This document shows, piece after piece, positions 21,425 to 33,708 of a stretch of DNA of 64,000 nucleotides. The number at the start of each line of letters is the position of its first letter. Position 1 is the first letter of the stretch. This DNA is from Stagonosporopsis chrysanthemi. Lineage: Eukaryota; Ascomycota; Dothideomycetes; Pleosporales; Didymellaceae. The stretch spans positions 62,001-126,000 of the forward strand of contig JAFISE010000029.1 in the NCBI GenBank assembly GCA_022560025.1, in the 5' to 3' direction. The notes under the pieces were generated by a model. It was not told the DNA's origin. It worked only from the letters and a program-made list of their open reading frames with translations, and made no database searches. The position numbers were made by a program, and so were the translations under genes.

Positions 21425-24333
21425 CTACCGCAGATTGCTACTGCCGTTGAGTTTGCCCTCTCCAGAACCATTAGTCGGAGGCGTTGCAAGCTGCATTGGG
21501 CTGGGTTGACCATTTGCTCTCAATGGTAACTTTCCATCCGCATGTGCGCTTTTCGTAAAGGGTCCCATCGAACCGTCGTCCATGGGTGTAAGGCTGGCAT
21601 CCTCGAAGTCCACAGGCATATCGTCTGCTGGAGGCGGTGGAGGCGGTGGAGGCGCTGGTGGCTCGTCTGTTCGGGAACGAATGTTGCGAGACGAATCTTC
21701 TGCTCCATCGTCCCTCTTACGTTTCAGCTCTGAGACTGAGCCGTTTGGAGAAGCTTCCACGACTGCCGTAGCTCCAGCCATATCGTCAATTTCAAATTGC
21801 GGGGTATCTGGTGTTGCGCCACTATTATCTGGTGCTGCATCTCCATGCGTTGCTTTTGCCTTTTCACGCCCCTCCTTCTTTTTCACTGCCTTGTCTAGGA
21901 AGTCCTTGACGTAGTTCTTCACCGTCTTCTCGTGCTTTGCATTGATCTTGGCGGCTGGGTCCCTGACACGCCCGGACTTGTAGTCCCCTCTGACGAGCTT
22001 TTTAGCCACTTCTTTCGACAGACGCTTGAGGTCGTCCTTCTCGAGCTTCTTGCGGTAATGTGCAGCAACAGCCATGACATGAGGAGAGAGCTGCTATAGT
22101 TAGTGTCTTGTTCAAACAAACAAAAACAAACAACTCACAGTTGCTTCATATATCCTCTCCTGCTTCTCTTGAGGTAAACTACGCCACTTCTCACTCTTGT
22201 GTTTCTTGTCTTTTGAGTCGTCTGCGGTTGGCTGGGGGGTTGAAGAGGCAGATGGTACGGTAGGTGTCACGTTTGCCGTGATGCTAGAAATGATGTCCTG
22301 CAGGAGTTGTGTATCTGTCTTGGCTTTCGGTGGTGGCGGTGGAGGTTGATTAGCTGGCATAGTCGGTCGTTGCCATTGTGTAGTTCCTGTGGAATTATAG
22401 TAGTAGGTAGACCCATTGTCTGAGGTGGCTTGGAACCAGCCAGGAGGCAGCGGATTGAATGGTCGAGGTCGCGCAGCTGGACGAGGACCCGGAAAGAACC
22501 CACTTGCAGGCCCTCTCGGGGCGTTGATGACTCGAGGTCCGGACGGAGCATTCAAATTGGCTGGGCCCTTAGGCGCGGAAGTTAGTGATGGCGATTTTGA
22601 CCTTGACCTCGATCGTTCTCGACCTCTCTCGCGACGCTCGAAATGATTCTCGGTTCGAAGAGGTGTGCTCGCATTTGGGTCCCGCTTCATACGTGGGATG
22701 CGATAAGCAATCTCTAGCTTGCTCCACGCTGCGAGTAGCTCGACAGCAGACCCTTCGACTCGCTCGTCTCCACAACCCTTCAGTTTCTCTATTGCCTCCT
22801 CAATCTTGGAGTCCTGGATCTTGTTTCGAGTGATGCGCGGCAGTTTGTGAAGAATGTCCAAGACCTGCATAACGACATTGAAATCGTCTATCCAAGTCGT
22901 CAAAGTCTTCTTGAGGGTCTCGTAGCCGTGCATTCGAATGATTCTGTGGCCGACCTTATCATTGTCACTCTGTTGTATACGGCTCAGGAGCTTGACAGCG
23001 ATCCACTTCTCGGTGCACTGTCGAAGGGCGGCCATAACCTTGGGCACACCATCGTCTTCGAGCGAGCGTGGCTGCAGGTCGTTGACGTATTCTTCGTCAT
23101 CCTCGCTGACCTTCTTCTTGCGAGGCTTCTTGGTGTGAACCGCCGTGTCCCAGCCATCACCATCGTCAATGCCAAGCGCTTCGATCGTGGCATGCGAGAG
23201 CTTTGTAGCGTTGTCAGACTGAGTCTTGCCACCAATGAAACCCGAGCAGTTGGGCTCGCCGCAATAACAAGGCTGAGGGTCGGCTCCATATCGGTCAACA
23301 TTGTAGTTGAACACGAGCTCCTCACCTGCCTTAATCTTTCGTTCGGCAAAAATGCCCATGCGCAGCTTATCTCCCACCACCCACTTGTCCACAAAACAGT
23401 TGGGGTTGCAGGAATGATTGCAGAACCTTCCCAAGTTGCCTTTCTTCGTCGCATCCACGAATTCGCCCTTGGTCAGAGACATGAAATAGAAGTGCTTGAT
23501 TCCCTCTTGGTCGTACTGAATCATGCGGCGGCGGAAGGTTTTCTCGTCAATGACCTCGCCAATATACTCGAAGATGAAATCTCCTGGTACAAGATCTTTG
23601 TTGGCTCGCAGTCCAAAGCCCTTTTTCTCGGTTTTGATGACTGTAACGTCGGCATATTGTTTGCGCAGAAAACGTTGATTTTGACATTTTCGCCCGCAAC
23701 TGCAGTCACCCACGCATTCCATCTTGGTGGCGCGATTAATGCAGTCGGAGTCCTCGCCGCAGGCGTTGTTCCGTTTCGTGATGGCATCTGTTGCAAGAGT
23801 CGTCAGCGCATTGCCAAGATACAATAGCAGTTGAGGCAACACCTACCCCATTCTTCGCTACAATCGCATTCGAGGGCTGGATCGGTGGTGCCAATGTATT
23901 TGTTGGAGTATGTGCATTCGGGAAGAACGACAAAGGTGTCTTTGGCATCGTCTGTGGAGTCTGGAAGGTTGAGATAGAGCGGTGGTGGACGTGAGATAAT
24001 TTTCTGTGAAGCGCTGCGCGAGAGCTTAAGGGCTCTGCCTCCTGGACCAGGCTCCATCTTCAACACGATGTCCCCTCCCACAATCTCCTCTTTAGTGCTG
24101 TCGGCCGGCGATGACGCTTCAGATTCGTGCTTCGGCATGGGCGACTGAGACTTTGTCCGAGAGCTTTTCAGGCGGGGTGGGATCGCAGAAGGTGTCTGGG
24201 GACCTGCGTCCTCCGCCTTTACTTGTATACCCTCGCTCTCACCCGCGCCCGGAGTCGCGCCCTCCTCCAGCTTCATGTCGCGCAATTCGGGCTCGAGCCG
24301 AGCCGACTTCTGCTCGCTTTCGCTGTCCGACAT
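21425..24333 (-). CDS. SET2: Histone H3 lysine-36 methyltransferase Set2
   Basis: Three exons: 24333-23847, 23787-22139, 22090-21425; introns of 59 and 48 nt; 933 aa. Domain order is that of fungal Set2. After a disordered acidic N terminus comes the AWS Cys cluster (ECDCSEEW, NRATKMECVGDCSCGRKCQN). The SET domain follows (GFGLRANKDL, FIFEYIGEVI, GRFCNHSCNPNCF, ELVFNYNVDRYG), then post-SET CYCGEPNCSGF. A long helical region, a WW domain (LPPGWFQATSDNGSTYYYN) and a C-terminal SRI helix bundle (YRKKLEKDDLKRLSKEVAKK), which binds phosphorylated RNA polymerase II CTD, complete it. Set2 methylates H3K36 during elongation. The acceptor at 22091 may lie 3 nt upstream, adding one Gln. A 326-codon antisense frame (22847-23827) is only the shadow of exon 2. 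Confidence 0.96.
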
Positions 24334-27300
24334 GACGAGTGACCGTGGCGGCGGGACGCGTGGTGGTCAAGCTTTCGAGTGAACTTTCGAAGAAATCGGA
24401 CCTTGCGAATTCGCGCTAGTGTTCCCACAACACAGGAACGTTCATGGACCCTCAACTGCGTAGCACCCTGCACGATGGGAGAAAGACACGAGCGCACTGA
24501 CGCTGTTCTTTTGCAAGTAAAGTATTGCTTGGTGGGTGTTCGGAACCGGGGTGGGCTGAAGATGGGCTGGGGCCAAATCTTCCCTCTTTTGCGCGCTGAA
24601 GGAACGTGTTTCCAGGTACTAAATCCTCCTATATACCTCTACACTGGAATCGCATGTCGCGCGCGACGATTTCGATCTCGCAGAGAAGGCGTGTACGGTA
24701 TGACTTCGAGGGTGATGCCGTCGACATGGAGGTGCACAATTCGCGGTGATCGGTGGGAGCTGGAGGCGCGGCAGACTCTTCTCTTGTGACAAGACGCAAT
24801 GAAGCGTGTCCGGTCCTTGCTAGCAACAAAGCTGTGCTTTCGCTGACACGTTAATGCCTATTGCGCAGGCTGTCCGGCTGTGAGCGCGCAACGGCAGCGC
24901 TCCGTGCTGGTTGTTGGTGCTGTTCGCGGTCGCCCTGATTTGGTTAAAGCCGAGGCGCACCTCCAGCGCTCTTTCCGGCCCTTTGCGAACTACATGATCC
25001 TCCCAGCATCTAACACAGTGGAGGCCATTGGCCGTTGGCCGTTGGCCTCACTTTTTGCTATACTTCACCTATGCGTGTGGAGGCTGCTGCTGAGGTATCT
25101 CTTGAAGCTGCCAGTTTACTTCTCGTCGTCCCACAGTCTGAGGTATCGCAGCCAATCAAGGCTTGTATTTGGGACCTGCCTCAAAACATCCTGGGGAAGG
25201 AACAACCTCTGAAGGCTGCTGTTGCGCGCCAAGTCCATCGCCAAGTTCTTCCAATGAGGTGAAGTACTCAAACTGAACAGTACGTCCAGCCGTGTCTGTT
25301 CGTCGTGTGAAACATGTTCTTGAGCTTCAACTTCACAATACCTGTGTGCCTTCAATCACAGACTCGTAAAAGTCTAAAGTCATATGCACATGCGTTTGTG
25401 GCCTTACAGAACGAATTCGCCCTAGTGCTTTTACAGGTTGTGGGAGCTCTGGTACTTGCTGTCGGCATCTCAGGCCATGTGCACTCGTATTTGGCAACGA
25501 TCATGTTGTGCAAGAATGCCTTGGCCCACAGCAAATGCCTCGGAGGTAACGCAGCTTGCTGGAGGCTGCAGCTATCTGAATGACATGGAACTTCAAACGC
25601 CAACGACCTAAGGAAGCATATGGACCATGGAAGCATGTCATGACCTAATCGATCTTTGCAGCTGGTATACGAGCTGCTTAAGCACCCCTTCCAGAATATA
25701 TGTAGACACAATGTGGAAACGTCTTGACACAGCTGACTGAGTACTCGTCAGGCAATAGTTCGAAAGAGTTCTCGATGGATCGAGAGAGCCCTGATAGAGA
25801 TCTTTGAAATCGAAGTCAGGTACGGGAGAATTCAACTTGAGGATCCCTCTCCCAGGAGGTTTCTCTCGTCAGCCAGGACAACCAACTTCCCGTTTTGCAC
25901 GGGTTTGTCATCTAGTCCTGAGAGCTCACGGCGACGAAATTCCCACCTTGAACGAAAAAGGATCCTGTCCCTAGTTGGTCGCGGAAACACATCTCTTCTT
26001 TCACATCGCGTAACACATTACTCGAGAGGCCTGCCTGTATTTCCCAAAGCCAGTAGCAACAGCCGCTTGAATAACAGAGTTTGTTTTCCCCAGTTGTGGA
26101 ACCGTACTGCCGAATTTCTTCAAACTCCAGCTACGACATGTTAGCGTCATGCATTGCACCTCACCATGCGCGTCAATTGTTGGGACAGAAGTAGCGCACA
26201 GGCGTGCGAAGATCCCGATCCGCAGAGCAGGTGTCTTGACTTGTCTAGCGAGTCACTGTCCACAGTACATGTCTTGTGAGTGAAGGTTGGCAGTGGTGTC
26301 GTCTTGGTATCACTCCCAAATCGACCGCGGAAGGTGCAGTGACTAGGAATCAATCTAACCATGCCAACTGATCTTGAGTCCCGTGCGCGTTGATGTCTTG
26401 TCCAAGTTGACACGCTTGAACAACAACGCAAGCAGAAACATGTTATTAGTTTCCCGCTTACCGCCAAGTCAATACAGACTACATGTCATAACTTGCACTA
26501 GATAGAGGATCTGCCCGCTCTGTGCCGCCATTCACAACGCTTGGACAGCAGCCGTTTCGTCAACGGCACAACGTCTTCAAGCTCCACGAAGACGTCGAGC
26601 CTCCACCTATCCAAAACAATAGCACAAGACAACGGCTAGTTCGTCAACAGTGGCCCAACGGCGACAGCGACGTCAGCCGGCAAGCTTGCGCCGACCAAAC
26701 AGCACAAGACTTGCGGCAGACAGCTCTGCTCTGTCCCAGCAAGACTCGCTGTTAGTTGGAATATTATAATATGCATGAGAAGTACGGTGAAATTTTTTGA
26801 GCTGGATGCTGTGGTTGGTGCTACGTGGCGCGCAAATGCAGGTGCGAGTTTCTGTCACTGGTAGAATATAAGAATGCGCACAATGCCAGCCATAGAGCTA
26901 CACGGCTGCAACCCTTCTTGCTGGGTACCATAGCATGCCATCGCCCTCTACAATCCCAAAGTGCCGTTGACCGTTTTGGTAGATGGCCCAAGAGACAATA
27001 GTGCACGGACTGAGGAGGACACACCCCAGCGCGGCTGGTGTCGAAGCGCGAAAGAACACGTCTTCATCGACCAATTACTAGGGAACCCCCTTTGAAACAA
27101 ACACTGCGCTTTCGGCTGCAAAAACAGCCTCCAGGGCTGAGGATTGTCGGTACACTACTCAGCGGCCATCTCAGGGAGATCGGCGTATGTTTGGACAGCG
27201 ACACGGTCCACGAAACGTGAAAGGCCCGAGCCAGTAAGATCAGTCTACCGTTTTGTGTCAGGATTGTTCCCTGGTGAGACGTACAGGGGTCCCTAGCGAT

Positions 27301-27889
27301 TGGCTGGCGAGGCGTCGAGGCGTCCTTTATCGACACTGGAGGTTACCTTGGAGGTGTTCAGGTCGAGAGGGGAACGCCGCCCGAAGGGCTATTGCGTCTA
27401 CGTCGTTATCGAATCCGCATTATAGTGTTTCCACAATCGAGGACACGTGCAGCCGCCGGCCAGATCTTGGGAGGTGAGGAATGTTGCGAGGAGGCAGGAC
27501 CACCCGTTAACTCGCGCTAAGTATGCACGTAACATGTCCCTAAATTTCATGAGCAACTGACCCTCTCTCCTAAACCCAGCCTCATGCTCTCGTCTCGTTG
27601 ACAACAAACTTTTGCCTGCGCCGGCATGACGAACAGTGCCCACCGTGGGTCCTTCTGATGCTCTTTTTCTCTCACTCGTTTATGTTTCGTTTCAAGACTC
27701 TCGTTTGTACTATTCCTTGTCAACCCTGTCGTTCAACCGCGCGCGAGAGTGTTTCGCGCCCGCATTCTGCACTCACTATACGGCCCTGTGATCGTTCGAT
27801 GCTCGATTTGTCTACCTGCAGTTAACCAGGATCCACCGTGACTACTTCTTATCGGCGTCTGCCCTCAGTCACTAGTTGAGAGGCACGAC
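24334..27889. other. 3.6-kb gene-poor stretch
   Basis: Begins with the SET2 promoter and ends with the leader of the AT-hook gene. All open frames are below 140 codons, without domains, and none pair into a convincing spliced model by eye. Base composition looks like its surroundings, with no tandem repeat. Regulatory DNA or non-coding transcripts are possible. Confidence 0.4.
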
Positions 27890-29001
27890 ATGGAGCAGCC
27901 CACACCAGAAAGGCAATGGACGGAGCATGAGAAGGTACGCATCGTCGCCGAAAGTGGATGGATTCGCACACTTTTCTTTGAACCAAGCTGACCATCTCTA
28001 CTAGATATACCTACTTGCCGAAATATTGAAGGCCGCTCCAGTATCTTCTCATGTCCTCTACGGCTTCATCCGCGACTACCAGGTCCAGGTGCGCTGGCCT
28101 GACATGGCTCTTCCTCCTGGTACGTACACATGACTTGAGTGTCTCACTCAATAGCACGTTGGAAATGGGCGTCCATGTACCGACCGCTATTTCGGACAAT
28201 GCTGACTGCTGCCTCTCCACAGGCCGATCGCTCAACTCATGCCAAAGAGCTTACGCTGACATCGCCGCCTCCAATTCTGGCTCAGCCTATGGTCGACCCC
28301 CACTACCGAATCCTGGCATGTATCCTGGATCTGAGCTCGCCAGAAAACGACCGTTGCCCCAAGAAGCTGTCCCCCTTGGTCGCCTTCTCCAACCTCGCCC
28401 ACCACCACACCTCTATAGCGAATATGTTCCCGCCAGTGGGCCTGCGTACGCGACCACGACCGGCGCAGGTAATGAGCCTGCGAACAAGAAGAAGCGGGGG
28501 AGACCGACGAAAGCGGAAGCACAACAGAGAGCACAGGAGGCAGCAGCGCGCGGTGAACCGTATCCACCTCCTAGGAGGGGCCGACAATCGATCACAACGC
28601 ATCCCGAACCCTCTCAGGGTGGACCAAGCCCCGAACAACAATCACAAGCGCAGACTCCACCGTCAACAACACATGCTTTGCCCATGAATACAATGACCCC
28701 ACAACACCAACTCCAGACCGAGCGAAGTTCTGAGTCATCTTCGGGCAAAAAGAGGCGCGCACGACCACAGCCCTTGGAGCTAGAAAAGCCCCAGCGGCAA
28801 TCCAGCGAAACACAATCACCTCTCGCCTATGGATCCGCGGACCCAACCCGCAGTCACACATATTCCTCGTTCACGCCCATCTCCGCTCCCTTACCATCGT
28901 CCGCAGACTCTAGAGATAGAGACGCGCGTATGGAAGGAATCGAAGACACTCAACCGCGCACTACGACACCTCATTCGTTTAAAGACACGGTCGGCATATG
29001 A
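27890..29001 (+). CDS. AT-hook DNA-binding protein, fungal
   Basis: Exons 27890-27934, 28005-28119, 28223-29001; introns 70 and 103 nt; 312 aa. The first 60 residues form a helical, Myb/SANT-like module (RQWTEHEK-IYLLAEILKAAP, IRDYQVQVRWPDMALPPGRS) seen in fungal AT-hook proteins. A canonical AT-hook core, KKKRGRPTKAEAQQ, lies near residue 145, with a second basic patch RRGRQS. The C-terminal half is Gln/Pro/Ser-rich and likely disordered, with a basic GKKRRARPQP. The protein probably binds AT-rich DNA in the nucleus; target genes are unknown. The in-phase fit of both introns and the 15-codon first exon support the start. Confidence 0.8.
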
Positions 29002-30906
29002 AAGCGTTTCCTACGTCTCAAAAGCAACGGCGGCAATTCTGTTTTGAAAGCATTCAACGACATTCACGCCATTACGATGATCGAATCACGTCACTACATA
29101 TCTTATGGCGGCATTCTGCATGGTCCTTGCAAGTTTTGCACAAGATCACGAAACCCACTTATACGCATTGTTTTCAATCTTTTTTCTTGCATCTCTCATG
29201 AAGCGTCGATTTCTGGATTTCTTCGCCTACCTGCGTTTGTTTCAGCTTCTTTCGGCCATTCTGCTCCGTTAGGATGATCTCGCATTGCGACGCACTTTCT
29301 GTAAGCGCGGAGATGTCAAAAGCACATTATATAATGTCTTATTGTTCACATTAACGACTTTGAGGACTGTATCATTCGGTATTCAAGGGATCAGCACATC
29401 TTTGCCGGCCACCCTTTTTGCGATATTGTACGATACAAGGGCACCGCCCCATTTCGTTTTACGGCCTCTGTACAAACACATTTAACGGTAGATTATCAAT
29501 ATTAGAGCTCAACCATATCAACTTCTTGCACCATGCATCATCATGTACTAGGTTGCACTTCGGTTCTGCAGGCCAACGCACCGTTTGAATTGTCCAGTCA
29601 AAAAGCGAAAATCGTGTTCTCACAACATTGCATCCATGCACTTTGACAAGGAAGGGCAGAAAGAGGTGGCTGGGAACCCTGCGTCTGGCTGCTTAGACGA
29701 CGTCAAGATCAGCCCGGGCGACACAGATAACCGATCTTGTTTCACCCTGTAGGTCTGGATACATGCCCCAGTAACACGTGTGCGTGTTCGTCGCGACTTT
29801 GAACACCGCAAAGACGCAGGGGGGTTTGCAATGTCTTCTTCGATATCCTACCCGCTCCCAACGCGCGACAACTATGCACATAGGCGCGCGGCCGTGATCA
29901 CGAGCTACTGCTCTCAGACGATGTTGTTGTGGCAAACTGACAAGAAGGATTGGCTGGAAAATGACTCGACATGCATGCTCTTGCATACGGTTGGTGCTGT
30001 TGCAGCAGTGCGCTACTGCAAAGCAAAGGAGGTACAAGATGCCCAATTTAGTAGAGCTAGCAACTCAACGGGTGCAGAAAGCGAACTACATACTCCAACG
30101 CGGCTCGCCGATGTCACTGGCGGTTCATGTGGGAAAGGGCGGGAAATGCAAGTAAAATTAAGCCAGCCGCGCAGTTTCTGAACGTGACAACGGATTCGTT
30201 CTATCTCAAACAAGTCGACCTTCCTTGACCGATCGCTGACCATTCCAATGCTACCGTGGACTCTCTTACAACTTGTGTCACTCTGCTCGCGTCCGAGCGC
30301 TGTGACCGAAGGGGTAGTTCCAGCGACCAGGGCATTGGAGCGCTATCGCGGGTCGGCGGCGATAGTGAACAATCCTCCTGGCTTGGCCTTGATCGTGTGC
30401 GAGGAGCAAATCACAATGTGGATCCGCCTCGCGTATCGTTGTTGTGAAATAGCTTCTCCGTATGCCATAGAACAGATGGTCATGAAGGCTGATCTGCACT
30501 CAAACTGATTGATGGACAAGAGTAGCAACACAATTGCTTCTGTGCGCTACTCAGAACGTCCAGTGAAGGGCAAAAGGACAACAAGTCAAGTCTGAGGAGC
30601 TAGGAGAGTCAACCCATATTCTCGTTGTCAAAACCCATTGGTGAGGACAGACCGATGGACTTTCAGATGTTATTAACCTTCTGGCTCCTCTTCTTGTTGG
30701 AGATAAACATGCCAGGCCAAGCTTGGTTAGCGCGCATGGGGTCAGCTAGCGCCCATCGATGATGTCGAATCCACTTCAACTTACAGACGTTCGTTCCACC
30801 ATCGCATGCTCAAATCTGCTAGCCGAACACTACATGAGTACACGCGACCGTAATTCCATGGCTTACTAGCCCTTGACCGTCGAGCTCGACTGTGCCAGCT
30901 GCAACG
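29002..30906. other. 1.9-kb intergenic region
   Basis: 3' flank of the AT-hook gene and promoter of the F-box/LRR-like gene. Frames of up to 133 codons (29780-30181) have no domain. Nothing else recognised. Confidence 0.45.
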
Positions 30907-33171
30907 ATGGCCGTGACCTCGAAGCGCAAACGCGGCGCGGTGTCGTATAAAGAACCAAGCAGTGAAGAGGACCTATCTGACAGCTCTGGGTACGGCCAGG
31001 CACCTAGGAAGAAGAGCCATGCGCCCTCTCGAAGGTCTACCAGGCACCAGGCCAACGATATCGACTCAAGTCGACACACGACACCAGAGCCGCCTTCTGC
31101 ATCCAAGCCTTCGAGAGAGCGACAGAAGGAGTCGCGAACTAGGCGCAACCGTAAAGTTTCGTACAAGGACATCAGCTCAGACGAGGAGGACGATCCAGAT
31201 GCGGATTTCGAGATCCCCGAAGAGCATGTCGGAACCACACCACGCAGAGCCAAGGCAACAGCAGCGCTGTCGCCTCGTCCTAGGAAAGCTGGGAGCCTCA
31301 GAGAGAAGGATCGCTCAAAACAGAAGATGGTGATCGGAAGGGCACGAAAGCCAAACCAGGCAGCAGATACGACCGCGGAAGCTATATCGATACCTTCTGA
31401 TGGCAACAAGCCAGCTTGGCAGTCGTTACCGTATCATGTTCTTCTCCAGGTCTTTGTGTATGCATCACACCCATTGCACGATGAGAACATGAAACCTACA
31501 ACATCGATTTCGTGGCTAGTACATCTGGCTCGCATGTGTACAACGTTCACAAAGCCAGCCCTGACGGCCCTCTACCGTAACCCACCCATCTTTGCTACGA
31601 GACAGACTCGCAGGAATTTAGTAAATCACCTCATACAGCCACCCAGCGGAGCGCATGAAGACTACCAAGTGATGCCCAAGCGGCTGATCCTGGACGCCAC
31701 ACAGATGACGACCTTGACAGACCCTACACATAGCGTTGATGACTTAGCAGCGCTCGTCAAATCCCTGACCACTCTACGCGAGATCGACATATTTGACCCA
31801 AGCGACAGGCCGCCTTTCCGTGGCAAGTTACGGCGAGCACGTCGGTGGGTATATCCAGACGAGCTTTTCGCGGCGCTGCGTGAGACCGAATTGCGACTGC
31901 GGAGCTGGCGTTGGAACAGCACATTTTGCCAGCGCGGCCCTCTATGGATGAAGAGTATACATGGTGATGCAGCATTCCAGAGCCTGCGTGAGCTTACACT
32001 AGTCAAGTACCATCCAGAGCCGTCACGTGAAGAAGAACATGAAGATGATGGTAACACAGAACCTACCATGGAGGAGCTTATTGGGTCCGCAGTAGCTGTC
32101 CTGCCTCAGTTAAAGTCTCTGACTTTCGAGACTTGCGGCATCGTCAGAAGCCGTCTGCTACCGCTCCTACCAACGAACCTCATCAGCTTGAGTATCATCA
32201 ACTGCGGGGAACTGCTTTCTGATGCTCTGTCAAGCTTCCTGATAACGCATGGCGGTCACCTGGAGGAGCTCGTACTACACCATAACCAGGCGCTTGACCT
32301 ATCTTTCCTTGTCGGCCTAAAGCAATCATGCCCCAGGCTAGAGGTTCTGCGCATGGACACGACGTATTATAGCTCACTTGTCATGTCGTCTGACAACGAA
32401 CCGCTCTATGAATCCTTATTGGGCGAGGATGAGATCCCCAGTTGGCCTTCAACCATACGTACTTTGGACATGCAGTATCTGCGCAAATGGGATTCCACGG
32501 CAGCTAGCAACTTTTTCCAATCGCTAATCGACTCGGCTGAAGAGCTGCCTAATCTGCAGGACATGACCATCATTGCTATGGTCGATACTGATTGGCGACA
32601 ACGTGCGGAGTTCAGGAGGAAGTGGAGCGCTACTTTCCAAGCTGTATTCGCCAGGAAGTGGGAGCCTCCCAATCCTCATTTGGCGTCGCTCAAAGCGTAC
32701 AGGCTGTGGAAAGAGAAGCAGACTAGTTCGGCGCAAGAAGCGCACCAAGTTGAAGAAGAAGAGGAAGAGGAAGGGGAAGAGGAAGAAAAGGTTGATTCCT
32801 TTATCGGAGTCGTATCGGAGGGGGCACTAAAACCTCAAGCTGCTGGTGAGGGCGACGGCGATGTGCCGCTTCTGTCTAAGCGCAAGAAGCAGGATGAGCA
32901 ATGGGGCTCAACGCGCCTTCGCTCGCGAGTCAAAGCCAACGCGAGCTACGACGAGGAATCGGAGGAATCAGAATCTGAGCAGGACGGTGAGCACGAGGAG
33001 CAGATATCCTTTGTGCAAGGTCGCTGCCATACAGTTATCTTCCGCATCGACAACTTCAGGCCGCGAGAAGAGATATACGCTGAAGCTGACTTCCTTGATG
33101 CTGAGCCCAGCGGCGATGACGAATGGAATGGCAACGATGAAGCAGGCGATGAAGGTGGGTATGCTTGGTAA
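30907..33171 (+). CDS. F-box/LRR-like protein
   Basis: 754 aa from the first ATG (30907; MAVTSKRKRG). The N terminus is a basic/acidic disordered region with SKRKRGAVSYKE and KVSYKDISSDEEDDPD. An F-box-like segment follows at about residues 165-230 (PAWQSLPYHVLLQVFVYASH, then LARMCTTFTKPALTALYRNP). Leucine-rich-repeat-like sequence runs to about residue 560 (LRELTLVKYH, LKSLTFETCG, LISLSIINCG, LEELVLHHNQ, LEVLRMDTTY). The tail has a poly-Glu run and acidic blocks. It likely serves as the substrate adaptor of an SCF ubiquitin ligase; the substrate is unknown. An alternative 52-nt intron (33159 GTATGC to 33210 TTAAG) would replace the last four residues with a 48-residue tail ending at 33358, for 799 aa. 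Confidence 0.82.
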   Translation: MAVTSKRKRGAVSYKEPSSEEDLSDSSGYGQAPRKKSHAPSRRSTRHQANDIDSSRHTTPEPPSASKPSRERQKESRTRRNRKVSYKDISSDEEDDPDADFEIPEEHVGTTPRRAKATAALSPRPRKAGSLREKDRSKQKMVIGRARKPNQAADTTAEAISIPSDGNKPAWQSLPYHVLLQVFVYASHPLHDENMKPTTSISWLVHLARMCTTFTKPALTALYRNPPIFATRQTRRNLVNHLIQPPSGAHEDYQVMPKRLILDATQMTTLTDPTHSVDDLAALVKSLTTLREIDIFDPSDRPPFRGKLRRARRWVYPDELFAALRETELRLRSWRWNSTFCQRGPLWMKSIHGDAAFQSLRELTLVKYHPEPSREEEHEDDGNTEPTMEELIGSAVAVLPQLKSLTFETCGIVRSRLLPLLPTNLISLSIINCGELLSDALSSFLITHGGHLEELVLHHNQALDLSFLVGLKQSCPRLEVLRMDTTYYSSLVMSSDNEPLYESLLGEDEIPSWPSTIRTLDMQYLRKWDSTAASNFFQSLIDSAEELPNLQDMTIIAMVDTDWRQRAEFRRKWSATFQAVFARKWEPPNPHLASLKAYRLWKEKQTSSAQEAHQVEEEEEEEGEEEEKVDSFIGVVSEGALKPQAAGEGDGDVPLLSKRKKQDEQWGSTRLRSRVKANASYDEESEESESEQDGEHEEQISFVQGRCHTVIFRIDNFRPREEIYAEADFLDAEPSGDDEWNGNDEAGDEGGYAW

Positions 33172-33358
33172 TTGCGCATGGCGATGGTCGTGGGTTTCAT
33201 TTTTTTTAAGGACTCACGGAATCAGGACACCTTGGACACAGTGCATTGGGCTGGCGTTGGAGGATGATTCCACAGGTGCTTTGAGGTTGGCATCACGGTT
33301 GGGTATCGATCAGGCCGCTGTCTTGGCCGATATTATCGCTCAATGCAGGCAGCGTTAA

Positions 33359-33708
33359 ATGCTTACCTATTTCGCACTCATCGGCCGTTCCTATAGGCTA
33401 GGTGTCTCAGTATGATCGGTGTTCATCCAGAGCAGTGGCTTTGCACAGCTTCGGTGTTCCAACAGAGCTGAAGCTCGGGGGCGGAGCAAGACCACTGACG
33501 CAGCCGAGCAGGGATCTTCGCATGGCTGTTTGAATGCATCTTGCTCAATAACCGCTAGCAGAGTGGCCCATCGCTCCTGCCGCATATTAAGCACCTTGTC
33601 TATGCTTTGACTAGCATCCTCTCCTCCAAACTTCTCCCCTTCCACGTTGCATCCTCGAGTGTTATTAGTTGCCGCTTGCCACTACCCCGCGCCACCCAAG
33701 AGCTCGAT
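33359..33708. other. Promoter region of the WW-protein gene
   Basis: 350 bp without domains; includes a CT-rich stretch (CCTCTCCTCCAAACTTCTCC) near 33610-33640, as is common in fungal leaders. Confidence 0.45.

Noticed and set aside
22847..23827. 326-codon plus-strand open frame antisense to SET2
   Set aside because: Exact antisense of the SET-domain exon; composition follows from the codon bias of SET2, and no domain is visible.
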